Shown in pieces: positions 44,256 through 55,450 of a stretch of DNA of 64,000 nt. The notes beneath the pieces were generated by a model. That model had not been told where the DNA came from. It searched no databases and saw only the letters and a program-made list of their open reading frames with translations. A program made the translations under genes and the position numbers. The stretch covers positions 7,866,530-7,930,529 of the forward strand of contig CAXKWD010000006.1 of NCBI GenBank assembly GCA_964059195.1, written 5' to 3'. How positions within the stretch are numbered: position 1 is the first letter of the stretch; each line of letters begins with the position of its first letter. The stretch comes from Ectobius pallidus (taxonomy: Eukaryota; Arthropoda; Insecta; Blattodea; Ectobiidae).

Positions 44256-44886
44256 CGAGGGCTATTTTTTTTTCAAAGTATGATCGGTTGCGAAATGAAA
44301 ACCACAGTGAAAATCAAAAGTGTTTTATTTAGAACATTTAGATATACCTTCCAGCTACTTCTCTACATAGTCGCCGCTCCGGGTGAAAATTTGTCATAGC
44401 GAGGTACCAACGTAAACATGCCACCATTCGATTTCTGCATGCAGGAATTCATCTACAAATGAGTAATGTTTACGGTCAAACTTTTAATGAGTGACAGCAA
44501 AGTGTGGCAATGGTGCAGGAACTTTGAAGTAGGATGTACAGACGTTCATGATGCAGGCAGCCAGGGAAGGAAGCGAGTGTCAACCGATGATCTAGTTCCG
44601 GAATTGTACACATTACTCATTCGTCGAATTTTGGCTGCACTGCACCCCTCAGCATGCAGAAATCGAATGACAGCTCGCACTTCATATTTGGCAGGAGACT
44701 CTATTGTTCGAGGCATGTTTACGTTGGTACCATGCTACGACAAATGTCTCAATCGGAGTAGTGACTATGTAGAGAAGTAGCTGGAAGGTGTATCTAAATG
44801 TTCCAAATAAAACAGGTTTGATTTTCACAGTGGTTTTCATTTCGCGACCGATCGGACCTTGGGGGAGGGGGAGGGAACAGCCTTCG
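44256..44886 (+). mobile_element. mariner element, deleted, with long inverted termini
   Basis: TA at 44254-44255 and 44887-44888; inverted arms of roughly 180 bp share gtggttttcatttcgc-type sequence. Translation gives an N-terminal piece (WCRNFEVGCTDVHDAGSQGR) joined to the C-terminus (LVPCYDKCLNRSSDYVEK, stop at about 44780). The catalytic domain is missing. Confidence 0.82.
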
Positions 44887-45049
44887 TAGATTACCAAACA
44901 AGTATTACAAGTATTATAAGATGATTAACATCGCCTAGCATTCATTGCAGAAAGTTCAGTCACATGGGGGGGTGGAAAGAGGGAAGAAAGGGAACATAAA
45001 AGAGAGGGGAGAAAGAAGAAAGACGCAACAATCACAGTGACCTTGTACT

Positions 45050-45299
45050 CCAGAATTTCTGAAGGTGGCTTAAAGATTCGCACCAGCTGGGAAGGACACT
45101 AATCTGCTTACCGCTTGCTGGTCTAGAAGGGCAATTTCACTTCAAAATATGTATGTTATAAAAGGGAGTTCACAAAATATCTTAACTGCTATAACAAGGG
45201 ACAAGTGACATTAATAGGAAATTTGCCAGGACCATAGAAAAATATCGCTTAATGCGGGTTTATCATTGCATTGATCTTCATTATATGGAGGTTTGACTG
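45050..45299 (+). mobile_element. Truncated pogo-like element (third copy)
   Basis: Ends ggtttgactg before TA (45300-45301), like copies at 19230 and 47399. Body phrases shared include tgggaaggacactaatctg and ggaaatttgccaggaccata. The left half is absent. Confidence 0.65.
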
Positions 45300-45369
45300 T
45301 AGTAGTAACAGCAAAGACATTTTTGGGTATAAGCCAGTTGAATGCCGTCCACAACGATAATCATCATCA

Positions 45370-45545
45370 GCTAATGTTCAACCATTTTTAAACCGCTTGA
45401 ACCATTCATAGGCTTGAGTCTGGTCTAGAACATTGTTTCCAAATGCTTGCTTTAACATCTCATCCATTTCTGCAGCAGTTTTCCCGAGTTTTGAAACAAA
45501 ACTTTATGCAGACGCGCTGCTCCTTCATGTACATTGTGAAAACTC
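45370..45545 (-). pseudogene. mariner-like transposase N-terminal fragment
   Basis: On the minus strand: MYMKEQRVCIKFCFKT, then after a frameshift EMLKQAFGNNVL, EWFKRFKNG and a stop. This is the first helix-turn-helix of a mariner-like transposase. It is 5' coding only. Confidence 0.7.
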
Positions 45546-45842
45546 AATGTAAACAACACAACGGTCACAATCACTCAGAATGAAGCCATTTGGCACACTG
45601 ACTCACAAGAGATAACGAAACCATTTGGCACAAGAAATGTATAAAGTGTCTTGTACTACCACCACTACTTACAAATTTTGGGAACTTTTGGGTAATGTCA
45701 GTTTATTTCATCTTTAACTTTTATTTTAGGTTTTATTACGGTATTTTTAATAGTGACATCTGCTGGTCCCTTGGATGCCGCTATACAAGTTCTACTATAT
45801 TAGTTCTTTTCTAAATATTGTATACTACTTATTCATTACATA

Positions 45843-46672
45843 CTAGCTTAAAAGGCCCAGTGTCGCTCGGATTTTGTATTTTGTAAATTAAGAAATAACT
45901 TATAGGTCATTATATAGGTGATTAGAATTTGAAACGAGGAAGAACAACTCATCACGCTGAAACTATTCCCTCAGAAAACGATAAATATAGCTTTTTATGG
46001 ATTATGGCAGATCCCTGCGGCTTCGCCCACGATAATTAATCGAAAGAATAACAATTATATTTATTAACACTTTGCACGCGAAACATTCATAGGTCTAAAC
46101 TAACAATTGACAGGCCTAATTAATGAAACAGCTATAAATCTGGCTTTGAAGTGAATTCCACGATTAGAAAGTGCAGCATGGGAAAAATAACCCCAGATTC
46201 GAGTTCCCTGGCTCAGAAAACCCCTGCAAAGTGAGTGTCGTCTGAATTGGACAATGTTTACGCATTGAGACCTATATTCATTATCCCTCTGCCGTTTAGG
46301 TTGAAAATTTCAGATATCTGTGTTCCTTAACATTATAAACAAATGAATAGACCAACGTGGGCTTTCAACAGTCAAGCGATCGCGATGCTTTTATTTCCAA
46401 AGTATGACAAAAATAGACAAAGTCAACTGCAACTGATATGTCAACTGAAATGTATTACTGAGAACCAATGCTTCGAAAGTGCAAAAAATGCACGTCTTCC
46501 CGTTTTTCGCTCATAACTCGCAAACGAAAGCTAAAATTAAAATTTTACTCTTCCAGAAACCTGCGCGGGAGTGTACTCAACCATTTCCCAAAGTTTCGTG
46601 GCGATCGGATAAATGGTGTAGTAATGCATAAAGGACAGACACACATACATTCGTTTATATATATATATATAG
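45843..46672 (+). repeat. ACTAGC dispersed repeat, copy 2
   Basis: Begins actagcttaaaaggccc and ends acatacattcgtttatatat. It contains tggcgatcggataaatgg and ggacagacacacata phrases typical of a widespread arthropod repeat. Non-coding. Confidence 0.6.
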
Positions 46673-47396
46673 CTATATTTCCACATGTTTAATTTTGTAT
46701 TGTCTTTTCTCTCTTTACTTTAGAGACTCTGCTTCTGGAACCAGTTTGAATGTTAGCGTTCCTCATTCAGGTACACATTTATATGTAAGTTTGGGTATTT
46801 TTATAAATGGATTTGAAATACAGTAAAAAAATAATTTTAAAAATTCCATTACAGCGGGACATTAAAACTAGTAAGTGTTTCTACCATCAGATTTATATTA
46901 TATTAAAATATGAATCCTTATCTCACATGTTGACAACAACGAAAGTCATTTCTTAAAAAATACACTTTTATCTTGCACATAATGACAAACAAGGCATTTA
47001 AAATCGAAAATTAAGTTCTTTTTATTCAATAATTTCTCATAGTTTTTACAAAGCAGCAGCAAGGCAGTATTTTATTCATTCCTGTTATGTTGTACTTTTA
47101 GTCACTGCTACAAACTAAGAGACTATTCCTACTACTGGCTAGTTTCTCTAATGTCTTACCTTCTGCTGAAGATGAAGTATTCTCTAGATTATCAATGAAT
47201 AACCGTATTGCTTACAACAAATTAATAATCCGACTTCGTGGAAATTACTTTCCTATAATAAAAATTAAAAGGTGTTACGTAGTAATTGAGTAGGTTGTTA
47301 GCAGTACACACTTCACCATTGCACAGCCCAACAAACAGTTGTTTAGGAGCTGCAATGGTAGTTAAGCTCTAAAAACTGAGTTTCACTGCACTGAAC
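46673..47396. other. Intergenic, nothing recognised
   Basis: No recognisable gene or element. Confidence 0.4.
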
Positions 47397-47495
47397 TACA
47401 GTCAAACCTCCGTATAACGATTTTTGTGGGCCCTAGCAGATTGAATTGTTATATGAGGGTTATTGTTATACTGAGCGATTGTAATTTACCACATA

Positions 47496-48073
47496 CCATA
47501 TATACCCGAATACTACCCGCACCCAAATTTTTCGAAAGGGAATTTGAAGAAAAAAAACAGCCCATACATAAAATTATTTTGCCAGTTTTATTCTTAATTA
47601 AACCGTTATAACTAACATTACATATCATAAAATAATTAAATATGATAGGTTAAAATAACGTGCATATTAACAGCAGTCAAAATCTTGCCGTCTTTGACGC
47701 ACAGCGTAAGACTTTCAACAACAACACTCTCAATTCAGTTGTTCAGCAGGAATCCACACGCAATGACGTGCGTCCGACCCAAGGTCAAAGTCGCGTGGAA
47801 ATTCACCGAACTTTACCGGCATCTGTACGTGGACCATGTGCATTTGAAAGCGTTTTATTTGTCTCACTTTCCTTTCATTCCAGCTTCGCTACTGTGATGC
47901 TACTACAAAACATTGTGTTATATTGTGCCGATAAAGTATAAAATGTTGAAATTCAGATGAGAGGAGTCCAGTATTCAATTAATACCCGCACCAGAAGTTT
48001 TTCGTCTGCGATTAAAAAAAAAAAGAAAGAAAGAAAAAAAAAAAAAAAACAGGTAGTATTCGAGTATATACGG
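47496..48073. mobile_element. Nested MITE 1 (CCGTATATAC-type ends)
   Basis: TA at 47494-47495 and 48074-48075; inverted termini ccatatatacccgaatacta and ccgtatatactcgaatacta. The frames 47660-47941 and 47685-47897 overlap and match nothing I know. Confidence 0.8.
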
Positions 48074-48470
48074 TATTAAAAAGACTGCATGCAGAAAATG
48101 TGAAATCTAGGCCTACAGAATAATTTACGGAACAGAAATGCAAAGAAGAAGTAGAGTGCTAATTTTGTTACTCAACTCACTGACTTCCGTTGAATGCAGC
48201 TATTTTAAACCCGCAAACTATATAAAAAAATAATAATAATAATAATAAAAAAAAAAAAAAAAACATATTCAGACGGTTTTAGCATCACTATTCATGGCAT
48301 ACTCTGAGCCTAGCCATATGTCAGAAATTTCAAAATCATAGTTGGTTGGAAGAGGGAGGAAAAAGACAAGTAAATTCACCACATAGCTAAAGCAAAACTA
48401 AACAGTTGCTCCTTATGGTGTTTTAATTGCACATTATGTACACTTGGAAGTAACAATTTAACTCACAGTA

Positions 48471-49192
48471 CCGTATTTATCTGAATATAAGCCGCACTTT
48501 TTTTCCTAGATTAAACCCAACAAAACATGATTGCGGCTTAAAATCGCGTATGAGTGTTTTTAGCCAATAATGGTAAAAATGAGCACATTATAGCCGGTTG
48601 ATCCATCGTAGCTGGTTTCCCACCTCCAAACACCGTCATCTATCGATTATCTCGAATCTCCAGGACTATCGATATATTAATCGATTTAACATCGAAAATA
48701 TATCGATTTAATTGAAGCATCATAGAAGATGCGTAAGCAAGTGATGTTTTGCGTATTTTTGTCATTTTTATAGTGGTATTACAGAATATGCATGTATTAT
48801 AAACTGCTCAGAAGTAAAAAATGCTGTAACATTTGGGAATGTGAATAAAGGCCATTTTGAACTGATGGTAACTGAAAGTGCAGTTAAGAAAAATAGAAAA
48901 ATCAGGCGAAATTCAACACTGATAGTCATATGAAGTGTAAAGTAGGCCTACTGATTTCTGTTTTCTTTTTCGTCAGTTTTATTTAATTATATGAAATAAA
49001 ATTAGAATATCATAACTTAAGTCAGCTGATACTTTCTTTTTCTTATTTCAGGCCTATTTTGGATAAGAAATGTGTTACTTCAATATTATGAAAATGAGGC
49101 AATTTAATTTTTCACTTTGGGGTTAATTTAATTATTTTTCCTTTACTTTACTGCTAAAAAGGCAGGTGCGGCTTATATTCGGATAAATACGG
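48471..49192. mobile_element. Nested MITE 2 (CCGTATTTAT-type ends)
   Basis: TA at 48469-48470 and 49193-49194; inverted termini ccgtatttatctgaatataa and ccgtatttatccgaatataa, both continuing gccgcac. Related in style to nested MITE 1. Both fit the pogo/Tc1-mariner class by TA duplication. Confidence 0.82.
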
Positions 49193-49434
49193 TATATTTT
49201 TGCACACATAAGGGATGATTTTAGCCTCTGTGTTCCTATTTTCCACCCCTCATTAACCTTTCTTTTCTGGAATTTCTAAGAAATGTGACAGATATCAGGC
49301 ACCCAGAAAACCATATTTGTGTCTGGGAAGGATACTGATCTGATACCGCTACCATCCATAGGGCTAAGCTTCTGGTTTTGCAGTAACAACTCAACCTCCA
49401 AATATCGTTATAAAAGGGCATTTCTAAAATAGGT

Positions 49435-50147
49435 GGGAAAAATATATATTGCGACTCACCCGAGTCCCCCACCACTACCGCGTGGAAAGTAGGGGTTTTG
49501 GGTGGGGAGAAAAATAATTTATTTTTCCTTTCTTCTCTTCTCTTCTCTTCTTCTCTTCCTTTCCCGTCTCTTTCCTCTCTTCCTCTCACCTCCTCGTCAC
49601 CCTACCTATCTATCGGAACCCCTAGCGTTATAGCTAGGAGTCTTAACCCACTATGCCACGAATGACAGTTGAGCACTGAAGAAAGAAAGATTTCATATAT
49701 AGTTACTAAGAGTGACTTCATGCATTCGCGAGTGTTAACGCAAGAATCGCTTTTTCAAATTTTGAAATGTTTTGTTTGTTACGAAAAGAGTACTGTTGGT
49801 GCAAGGGAATTTTTCTGCATCGATTGAGCCATGTTTTATATCATAACACGGCGTTTTTAAAAATTGGGAAATATTATGTAAATTTCGATTTTTTATATTA
49901 TCAAATCGGTGTTTAAAGATCGTGAAATGTGATGTTTGGTACAAGGGTATTTTTTTAATTGTTCGACATTTTCTATAATACGTGAAATTTTATTTTGTTT
50001 TTTATAATGGTAATTGCAATTATTAGAGCAAGCTGCGGTAGCGGCCGGCATGAGCCATAGCTGCGCGCGAGAAGATGCGCGGTAGGCGGTGAGGGGAAGC
50101 GGCCGATGGAAAGGGGAGCAGGGTGAGTCGGAAACTATATCCTTGCC
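49435..50147 (-). mobile_element. hAT-type element with embedded SINE (copy 2), nested
   Basis: 8-bp duplication aaataggt (49427-49434 and 50148-50155). Termini gggaaaaatatatattgc and ggcaaggatatagtttcc match copy 1 at 41139. The tRNA-like head (49655-49610, minus strand) keeps the box A region but has lost the box B region. The middle T-rich repeat block is much shorter than in copy 1. Confidence 0.8.
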
Positions 50148-50278
50148 AAATAGGTTCATCGCCATAGTGAGTTACATTTAAGATTATTAAGATAGGAAAT
50201 TTGCTGGGACCATACAAAAATATTGCTATATCCGGATTTATCATTACATGATCTTCGTTATACACAGGTTTGACTATA

Positions 50279-51775
50279 TACAGGAAGCTGCAAACACATT
50301 ATCTTCGCATTACACAATGAGCCAATAATGGCATTTATTAAGACGCAAGGTAAGAGAGTTTCATCATTTTTTAACACTTTCCACACCACGCCATTTTCAG
50401 CGTATTCATCCTGTGAACCGGGCGTTTTCTTCCGATTTTTAAAAAAAACATACAATATGTATTACAAAATAATGAATTACTTACGCATGAAGATTGAAAC
50501 TTCCTCTTTCTAGAAATTATATTCTTTATTGTATTCACTCTCATATAAATATATCACAGGCAAATAAATGGGAGGCTCTTTTGAGGAATTACTTTTTTCG
50601 GAAATAATTTTGCAAAGTTTGGAGGGTTAAAAACCTATTTATTGCAAAAATTACTGAAACAATACATAATATAGAATGCTGACATCATTTTGGTTGCATA
50701 TTGTCTAGTAATTAACACGTGTGTGATATTCTTGGACATCTTCACGAATGCTAACCTATCTTCTTGTTGATGTTCTGGTAATCGCAGTAGGCCGATATAA
50801 ATTCGATAAAAAAAGTCAATATAAATTGATACAAGAATCGATAAAAGTGTATGAAGCACACTCTGTTGGGAAGTTCATAAACTAAGCTTCGTGTTTATCT
50901 TTTCAAATCCTGTATTACACCAGTATTCTCCCATTGCTTAGCATGGGAACGCACGCAACGTAAGGGATACGGTCTTGGTTCACGCGGGAATAAAATGCGC
51001 AACGTATCATGTACGGGTATGGTGTAGAAAGTATTAATACTAGTGCCATTATAGGCAAGATGCATACAACTGATTTACTTTGGCCATAATGAAATGTTAA
51101 GTTTTGTGTTTTTGCAATATTATCTGCAACAGGTGCGTATTAGGCCCCTCCCAATGTTCTCCACTGTTCCGACAGATGGCATGCAGGATTAGGGTTTTGA
51201 TTTTGAGATTTCAACCCACTCAAGATAAAGAATGTAGACACTATTTGGAAATGGGTCGAGATATTAGTGAGTTCTATCTGTCTATAAAGCATCCTTTCAA
51301 CTATGTAGTAGTATGTGCAACTGAAAATGGCCATTTTTGGAGTAACTGACTTCTGCCATAATAATGATATATTATTTCAATGCCAATGATATGTGTATAG
51401 AAGACTACATTGAAATGATTTTGTATTCTCATTTCTTTCCTTGGCATTATAAGCCACTTTTAGCTTCTCTCAAAAAATGTTCTCTATTTCTTTGTTCAAC
51501 GATGCTGGAGAAGACATTTGATGAGAGAAAAAGTGATTACACTGTACATAACCAATGAATCAAGAATATTTAATAGTAAATTCAACTTTGTTACAAGGAA
51601 TTAAAATTTATATGTCCGTTTCTATGTGCCTGTCCCACCCGTAATGTTTATTTCCAATATATAAACAAGGTACCATAACTTGTTTTCCCATTTAGTAGGT
51701 TACTGAACACTGCTAATTTTGTAGGGTCTGTGTATAAAGTCGGTTAAAAGCTGATCAAAGAATGCAGGTTTATAG
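50279..51775. other. Intergenic, nothing recognised
   Basis: Several short frames of no recognisable family. The phrase gtctgtgtataaagtcggtt near 51726 resembles one at about 52585, so a diverged repeat may be present. Confidence 0.35.
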
Positions 51776-51777
51776 TA

Positions 51778-52512
51778 CGAGGGTTGGTCAATAAGTAAGG
51801 TCTCCAACACTCTAGTCCAAGCTCACAACGTCGGACGAGAGAGTTGGCGCCACTGTCATATCCTGTTATCTCCCCTCTTTCAAACGAGCCATTGCTGCAG
51901 CCGCTGAACCTTTAGTGTCCGATAGAGCTGTTTGAAATGGATCTCCCGATTTCCGTCCCCGCCAAGTGCAGTCATACTGCAAAAAAAGTTCCGCCGATTG
52001 AAATTCACAGACAGCTTTGTGAAGTTTATGGAGAGGGATGTATGGGCATAAAAAAATGTGCTTAAATGGGTTCGTGAGTTTAAACAGGGCCAGACAAATA
52101 TTCATGATGAAGAGCAAAGTGGGAGACTAACAACAACCGTCACAGATGAGATGGTGGCAAAAGTAGATGAATTGGTGCAACAAGATCGATGCATCACTAC
52201 TCGTGAACTTTGTTTATTGCTTCCTGACATTTCTAAAGGTCCTACACAGGCCATTTGAGTGACAAATTGATGATCCATAAGGTTTGTGTGAGGTGGGTTC
52301 ACGGAGGTTGCACTTGGGGGGGGGGGGGGGGGGAAATTGGGAGATTCAATACAAACAGCTCTATCTCGGACACTTAAAAGGTTCAACGGCTGCAGCAATG
52401 GCTTGTTTGAAAGAGGGGAGATAACGGGACATGGCAGTGGTGCCAACTCTCTCGTCCGACGTTGTGAGCTTGGGCTAGTGTGTTGGAGACGTTACTTATT
52501 GACCAGCCCTCG
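51778..52512 (+). mobile_element. mariner element with long inverted termini, deleted
   Basis: TA at 51776-51777 and 52513-52514; inverted repeats of about 165 bp. The N-terminal domain is readable: IEIHRQLCEVYGEGCMGIKK, then LKWVREFKQGQTNIHDEEQS, then DRCITTRELCLLL. It stops at 52256 and the catalytic domain is absent. A G18 run (about 52315-52333) marks the deletion side. Confidence 0.87.
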
Positions 52513-52596
52513 TAGATCATATAATAGGGGTTGAAACATTAGTTTTCAAAATTAGCTTTACCTAAGTTTTCCTGGTTCTATAGGATCTGAGTGTAA

Positions 52597-52833
52597 AGAT
52601 GGTTAAAAAGCCAGAATGGAATGTTAGATTGTACAAAAAAAATCGTCATCCTCAAAATAATGTTCCAATGACCAATTGGACCAATGAACATGAGTTTGAG
52701 GATGACATAAAATTATTAAAAGTTGTACATAAATCGGTTGATCTGACTATATGGGGAAAAAGGTTCACCCAAAGAAATAATAATAATTTAGTAAATTCTG
52801 ATATGCCAGAATGATCCATCCTACAGAGACTTA
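52597..52833 (+). pseudogene. Penelope-like ORF C-terminal fragment
   Basis: Reads NEHEFEDDIKLLKVVHKSVD, LTIWGKRFTQRN and LVNSDMPE. The same pattern (NF...LLKNV...LDLAVWEK..IQ.N...L.N.DIP) is at 57230-57460. I assign both to the C-terminal region of Penelope-like elements. The Tc1-like element at 52836 interrupts it; continuation is at 53772. Confidence 0.55.
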
Positions 52834-52835
52834 TA

Positions 52836-53769
52836 CAGGGTCTTTATTATAAGTTGAGACCGGGCGACGGAAGGCTTGAAACCGGGCGACGGAAGGTGCG
52901 CGCAGCCGGTCTGACCTTGATGCAACAGCGGCACGTGCAGTTATTGTTAAAGTGTCAACATGGTGAGACCCATTTCGCTGCAGCATCGTATTTTTGTGTG
53001 TAAACATTATTTTAAGTACGAGTCTGCTAGACGTGTACGTGATGAATTTATTCGGACATTTCCTGCTGATGTGCCACCTTCAAGAGCACAAATTCACAGA
53101 ATTGTTAATAAATTTGTAAATACTGGTTCAGTGCAAAACAAAAAGCATGTGCGCACACGAACAGTGTTAACAGAAGAAAAGCTAATTAAACTTAAAAATG
53201 TTGTATTTACATACATACTTCACTAACTTTTACCTAATTTTTCTCAGGACAGATCTGTTTCATCCACCATTGTGGAGGATATCCACAATGGTGGATGAAA
53301 CAGATCTGTCCTGAGAAAAATTAGGTAAAAGTTAGTGAAGTATGTATGTAAATACAACATTTTTAAGTTTAATTGAATATAACTTCACTGTGTAATTCCC
53401 AGATTTAGTTACTTAGAAGAAAAGCTAGACGAGATTGGTGCTTATCTTGAACATTCACCAAATAAATCACTCTCAAAATTAGCCCAACAAGTAGAGGTTT
53501 CAGTTTCTTCTCTACACAAAGCAAATTAGGGGCATTACAGTGGAAGAACTCACTCGCGTCAGCCAGAATGTGGTTTCCAGATACAATGCCTGTATAACAC
53601 AGGAAGGACGACACTTCCAACATATGTTATAAGGTAAGATATGTAATACTTTATATAGCCTACACTTTAAGCAGGGAAGCCGCGCGCGCGTCACCGGCGG
53701 CTAATGCGGACTCCGTAGCGGAGAGTGAAAACACCGGTCGCCCGGTCTCAACTTGTAATAAAGACCCTG
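52836..53769 (+). mobile_element. Tc1/mariner-superfamily element, split by P7
   Basis: TA at 52834-52835 and 53770-53771; termini cagggtctttattataagtt and the complement of cagggtctttattacaagtt, then gagaccgggcgac. Coding from 52960: SLQHRIFVCKHYFKYESARR, PSRAQIHRIVNKF, and TVLTEEKL, then P7, then DEIGAYLEHSPNKSLSKLAQ, and finally a QEGRHFQHML-type C-terminus. The catalytic part is deleted. Confidence 0.85.
53185..53414 (+). mobile_element. Palindromic Penelope-like insertion P7
   Basis: Perfect 92-bp arms (53185-53276, 53282-53373) around a 5-nt centre, a 41-nt right tail, and a 13-bp duplication agaagaaaagcta (53172-53184, 53415-53427). It interrupts the Tc1-like ORF exactly between codons that are contiguous in the family. 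The right arm keeps GGA, T, ATCCAC-AATG-GTGGAT, GAAA, then CAGATCTGTC. The 5' part of the CTGANGA core is lost at the palindrome centre. Confidence 0.88.
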
Positions 53770-53771
53770 TA

Positions 53772-53900
53772 TTAGCCCAACAATGGACCCGGCAGTGGAC
53801 CTCATCTGAGGATGTGAAACGCGTTATGTGTAAGTAAACACTTAAGAGTGAAGTTGAGTAATAAAATAAGGTTTTTATACTACTATTTTATGTTTATTGT
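53772..53900 (+). mobile_element. Penelope-like 3' end (continuation of 52597)
   Basis: SPTMDPAVDLI ends at a TGA that is part of CTGAGGA; then TGT and GAAACG follow, so the core is present but the stem has shrunk away. A short AT-rich 3' region follows. Confidence 0.5.
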
Positions 53901-55100
53901 CTAATCATTTCATTATACCTGGTATTGCTAATGGAATAACTGTTATATTGTAGTTACTTTGTTAGAAAGAGAGGTCTCTGTCTTTCGGGACCAATGCTTC
54001 TTTCAGAACATGGAATTGTCTACAGAAGTTTCTCACCCCAAGAAACAACGAATCCCATTCTTGTTTTTACCTCATTTCCTATTGTCCTCATGCTACCTTT
54101 TACTGAAATTCCAAAGAGTGCTTTCAGACAATTTACAGTGTTCCACATGCTAAGAGGTTCTGTATACAAAGTACAGCATATATAGAATACAGAAGGAAAA
54201 GAAACTAAGCTTAGACATTCATAAATCCCCTCTTAAACTGTAATAAAAGCACTTATTTAAAGCAAAGACATAAAATAACTTAAAAAAATAAATAAATAAA
54301 ATAAAATATTTAAAAAAAAATCATAATATGTCTAAAATATCCAAACTGTGACCACTGTTTAAGCGTTCACGATACTCAAGTTTTCAAGTGAAAGACATTT
54401 TATTTGTTTATAAATATAAATATTATTCACAATAATGTGTATAATTGCACACATATATGTACGTGTATGTATGTATATACATATACACACACATACTCAC
54501 ATATATGTTTGTGTATACAGGAATTATCCTTTAACCTCAAATAAACTAGTATTTCCGTTAGCACAAAGGAACAGTTATGATAAGTTTCAAAAAACCCATG
54601 AAAGTAGTATATCGTTTTAATAACGAGTTTATTTCCATAATAAAGAAAAGTAATTTACAAATGATTTTCTGGGAAAAAGAATCACTGATTATTAAAGAAA
54701 ACAAAACACCACTTCTATAATTATATTAATACGAATGTGTCCAATATTATTAAAGATTTATTAACAGAAAAATTTGTACGGCAATTCATATTAGCAACTA
54801 ATCAACTTCAGATTTTGGAAACAAATAATATACAAAGGAAGTGACAATGAACACAACAGCACATAGCTGAGTAGAATATTCACGGCACTACATATCAACT
54901 CATTTTTTAAATATAAATAATGTTTTTTTTCCCCAAAGAAAAGACACATAAAATCATGTTCGCAGTACCACATCAACAGTATAGAAAAGAAAAAGTTGTA
55001 TTTCATTTACCAAATGGATAGTTACTATCAAGGCACACCGAGGATTATAGACACAGGGAAGAGGGAGAAATTATGGCACTGTGAAGAGGAGGCGCCAAAG
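53901..55100 (-). other. Downstream of CK1 alpha: probable 3' UTR and intergenic
   Basis: On the minus strand AATAAA occurs at 54762-54757 and 54633-54628, so the CK1 alpha transcript may end near 54740 or 54610. A (CA/TA)-rich stretch is at about 54450-54520. The remainder shows nothing recognised. Confidence 0.4.
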
Positions 55101-55430
55101 CTACTCACGCTTGTCACCTCGCTCTTTTTCCTTGTTGACAGCAAGTGAGGAAGGTGGTAAGACAGCCATTGTGGTTCCAGGAAGTCCAGTAGAAGGTTTC
55201 TCACCTGGTGTAGTGATGCCGGCAGCAGCACCTGTTGTACCTACGGCTCCTGTACCTGACGCGGCGGCCTTCTGTTTCAGCATCGTCCAGTCAAACGTGT
55301 AATCGTATTGGTGGTTCAATGTTCGGAACAGGATGCGAAACAACTGTCGTAAGTACATGTAGTCAGGCCCTTCTTCAAAACGAAGACCTCGGCAGTAGTT
55401 CAGATACATTGCAAATTCAGCTGGGAATCC
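55101..55430 (-). CDS. CkIalpha: Casein kinase 1 alpha, last coding exon
   Basis: Serine/threonine kinase of Wnt, Hedgehog and clock signalling. The exon follows acceptor TTCTATTTTAG and begins in phase 0: [20 protein letters not shown], then [20 protein letters not shown] and [13 protein letters not shown]. This is the C-lobe end of the CK1 alpha kinase domain, near-verbatim with animal homologues. A tail rich in Ala, Gly, Thr and Pro ends DKRE at TAG (55103-55101). The stop overlaps a perfect donor-like GTGAGT (55108-55103), so an isoform that splices past it is possible. Upstream exons are at 57686-57760 and 62767-62845. Confidence 0.95.
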   Translation of the reverse strand, partial: GFPAEFAMYLNYCRGLRFEEGPDYMYLRQLFRILFRTLNHQYDYTFDWTMLKQKAAASGTGAVGTTGAAAGITTPGEKPSTGLPGTTMAVLPPSSLAVNKEKERGDKRE

Positions 55431-55450
55431 CTAAAATAGAAACACACATA

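Larger units (their letters stand above)
47399..50276. mobile_element. pogo-like element (copy B) with three nested insertions
   Basis: TA (47397-47398) then cagtcaaacctccgtataac; the right end is ggtttgacta with TA at 50277-50278. Collinear with copy A (19230-20888) once the insertions at 47496-48073, 48471-49192 and 49435-50147 are removed. An A16-type run is near 48250. Confidence 0.82.

Noticed and set aside
47660..47941. Protein gene in the nested MITE
   Set aside because: Two overlapping frames of equal quality inside a short non-autonomous element; neither resembles a transposase.
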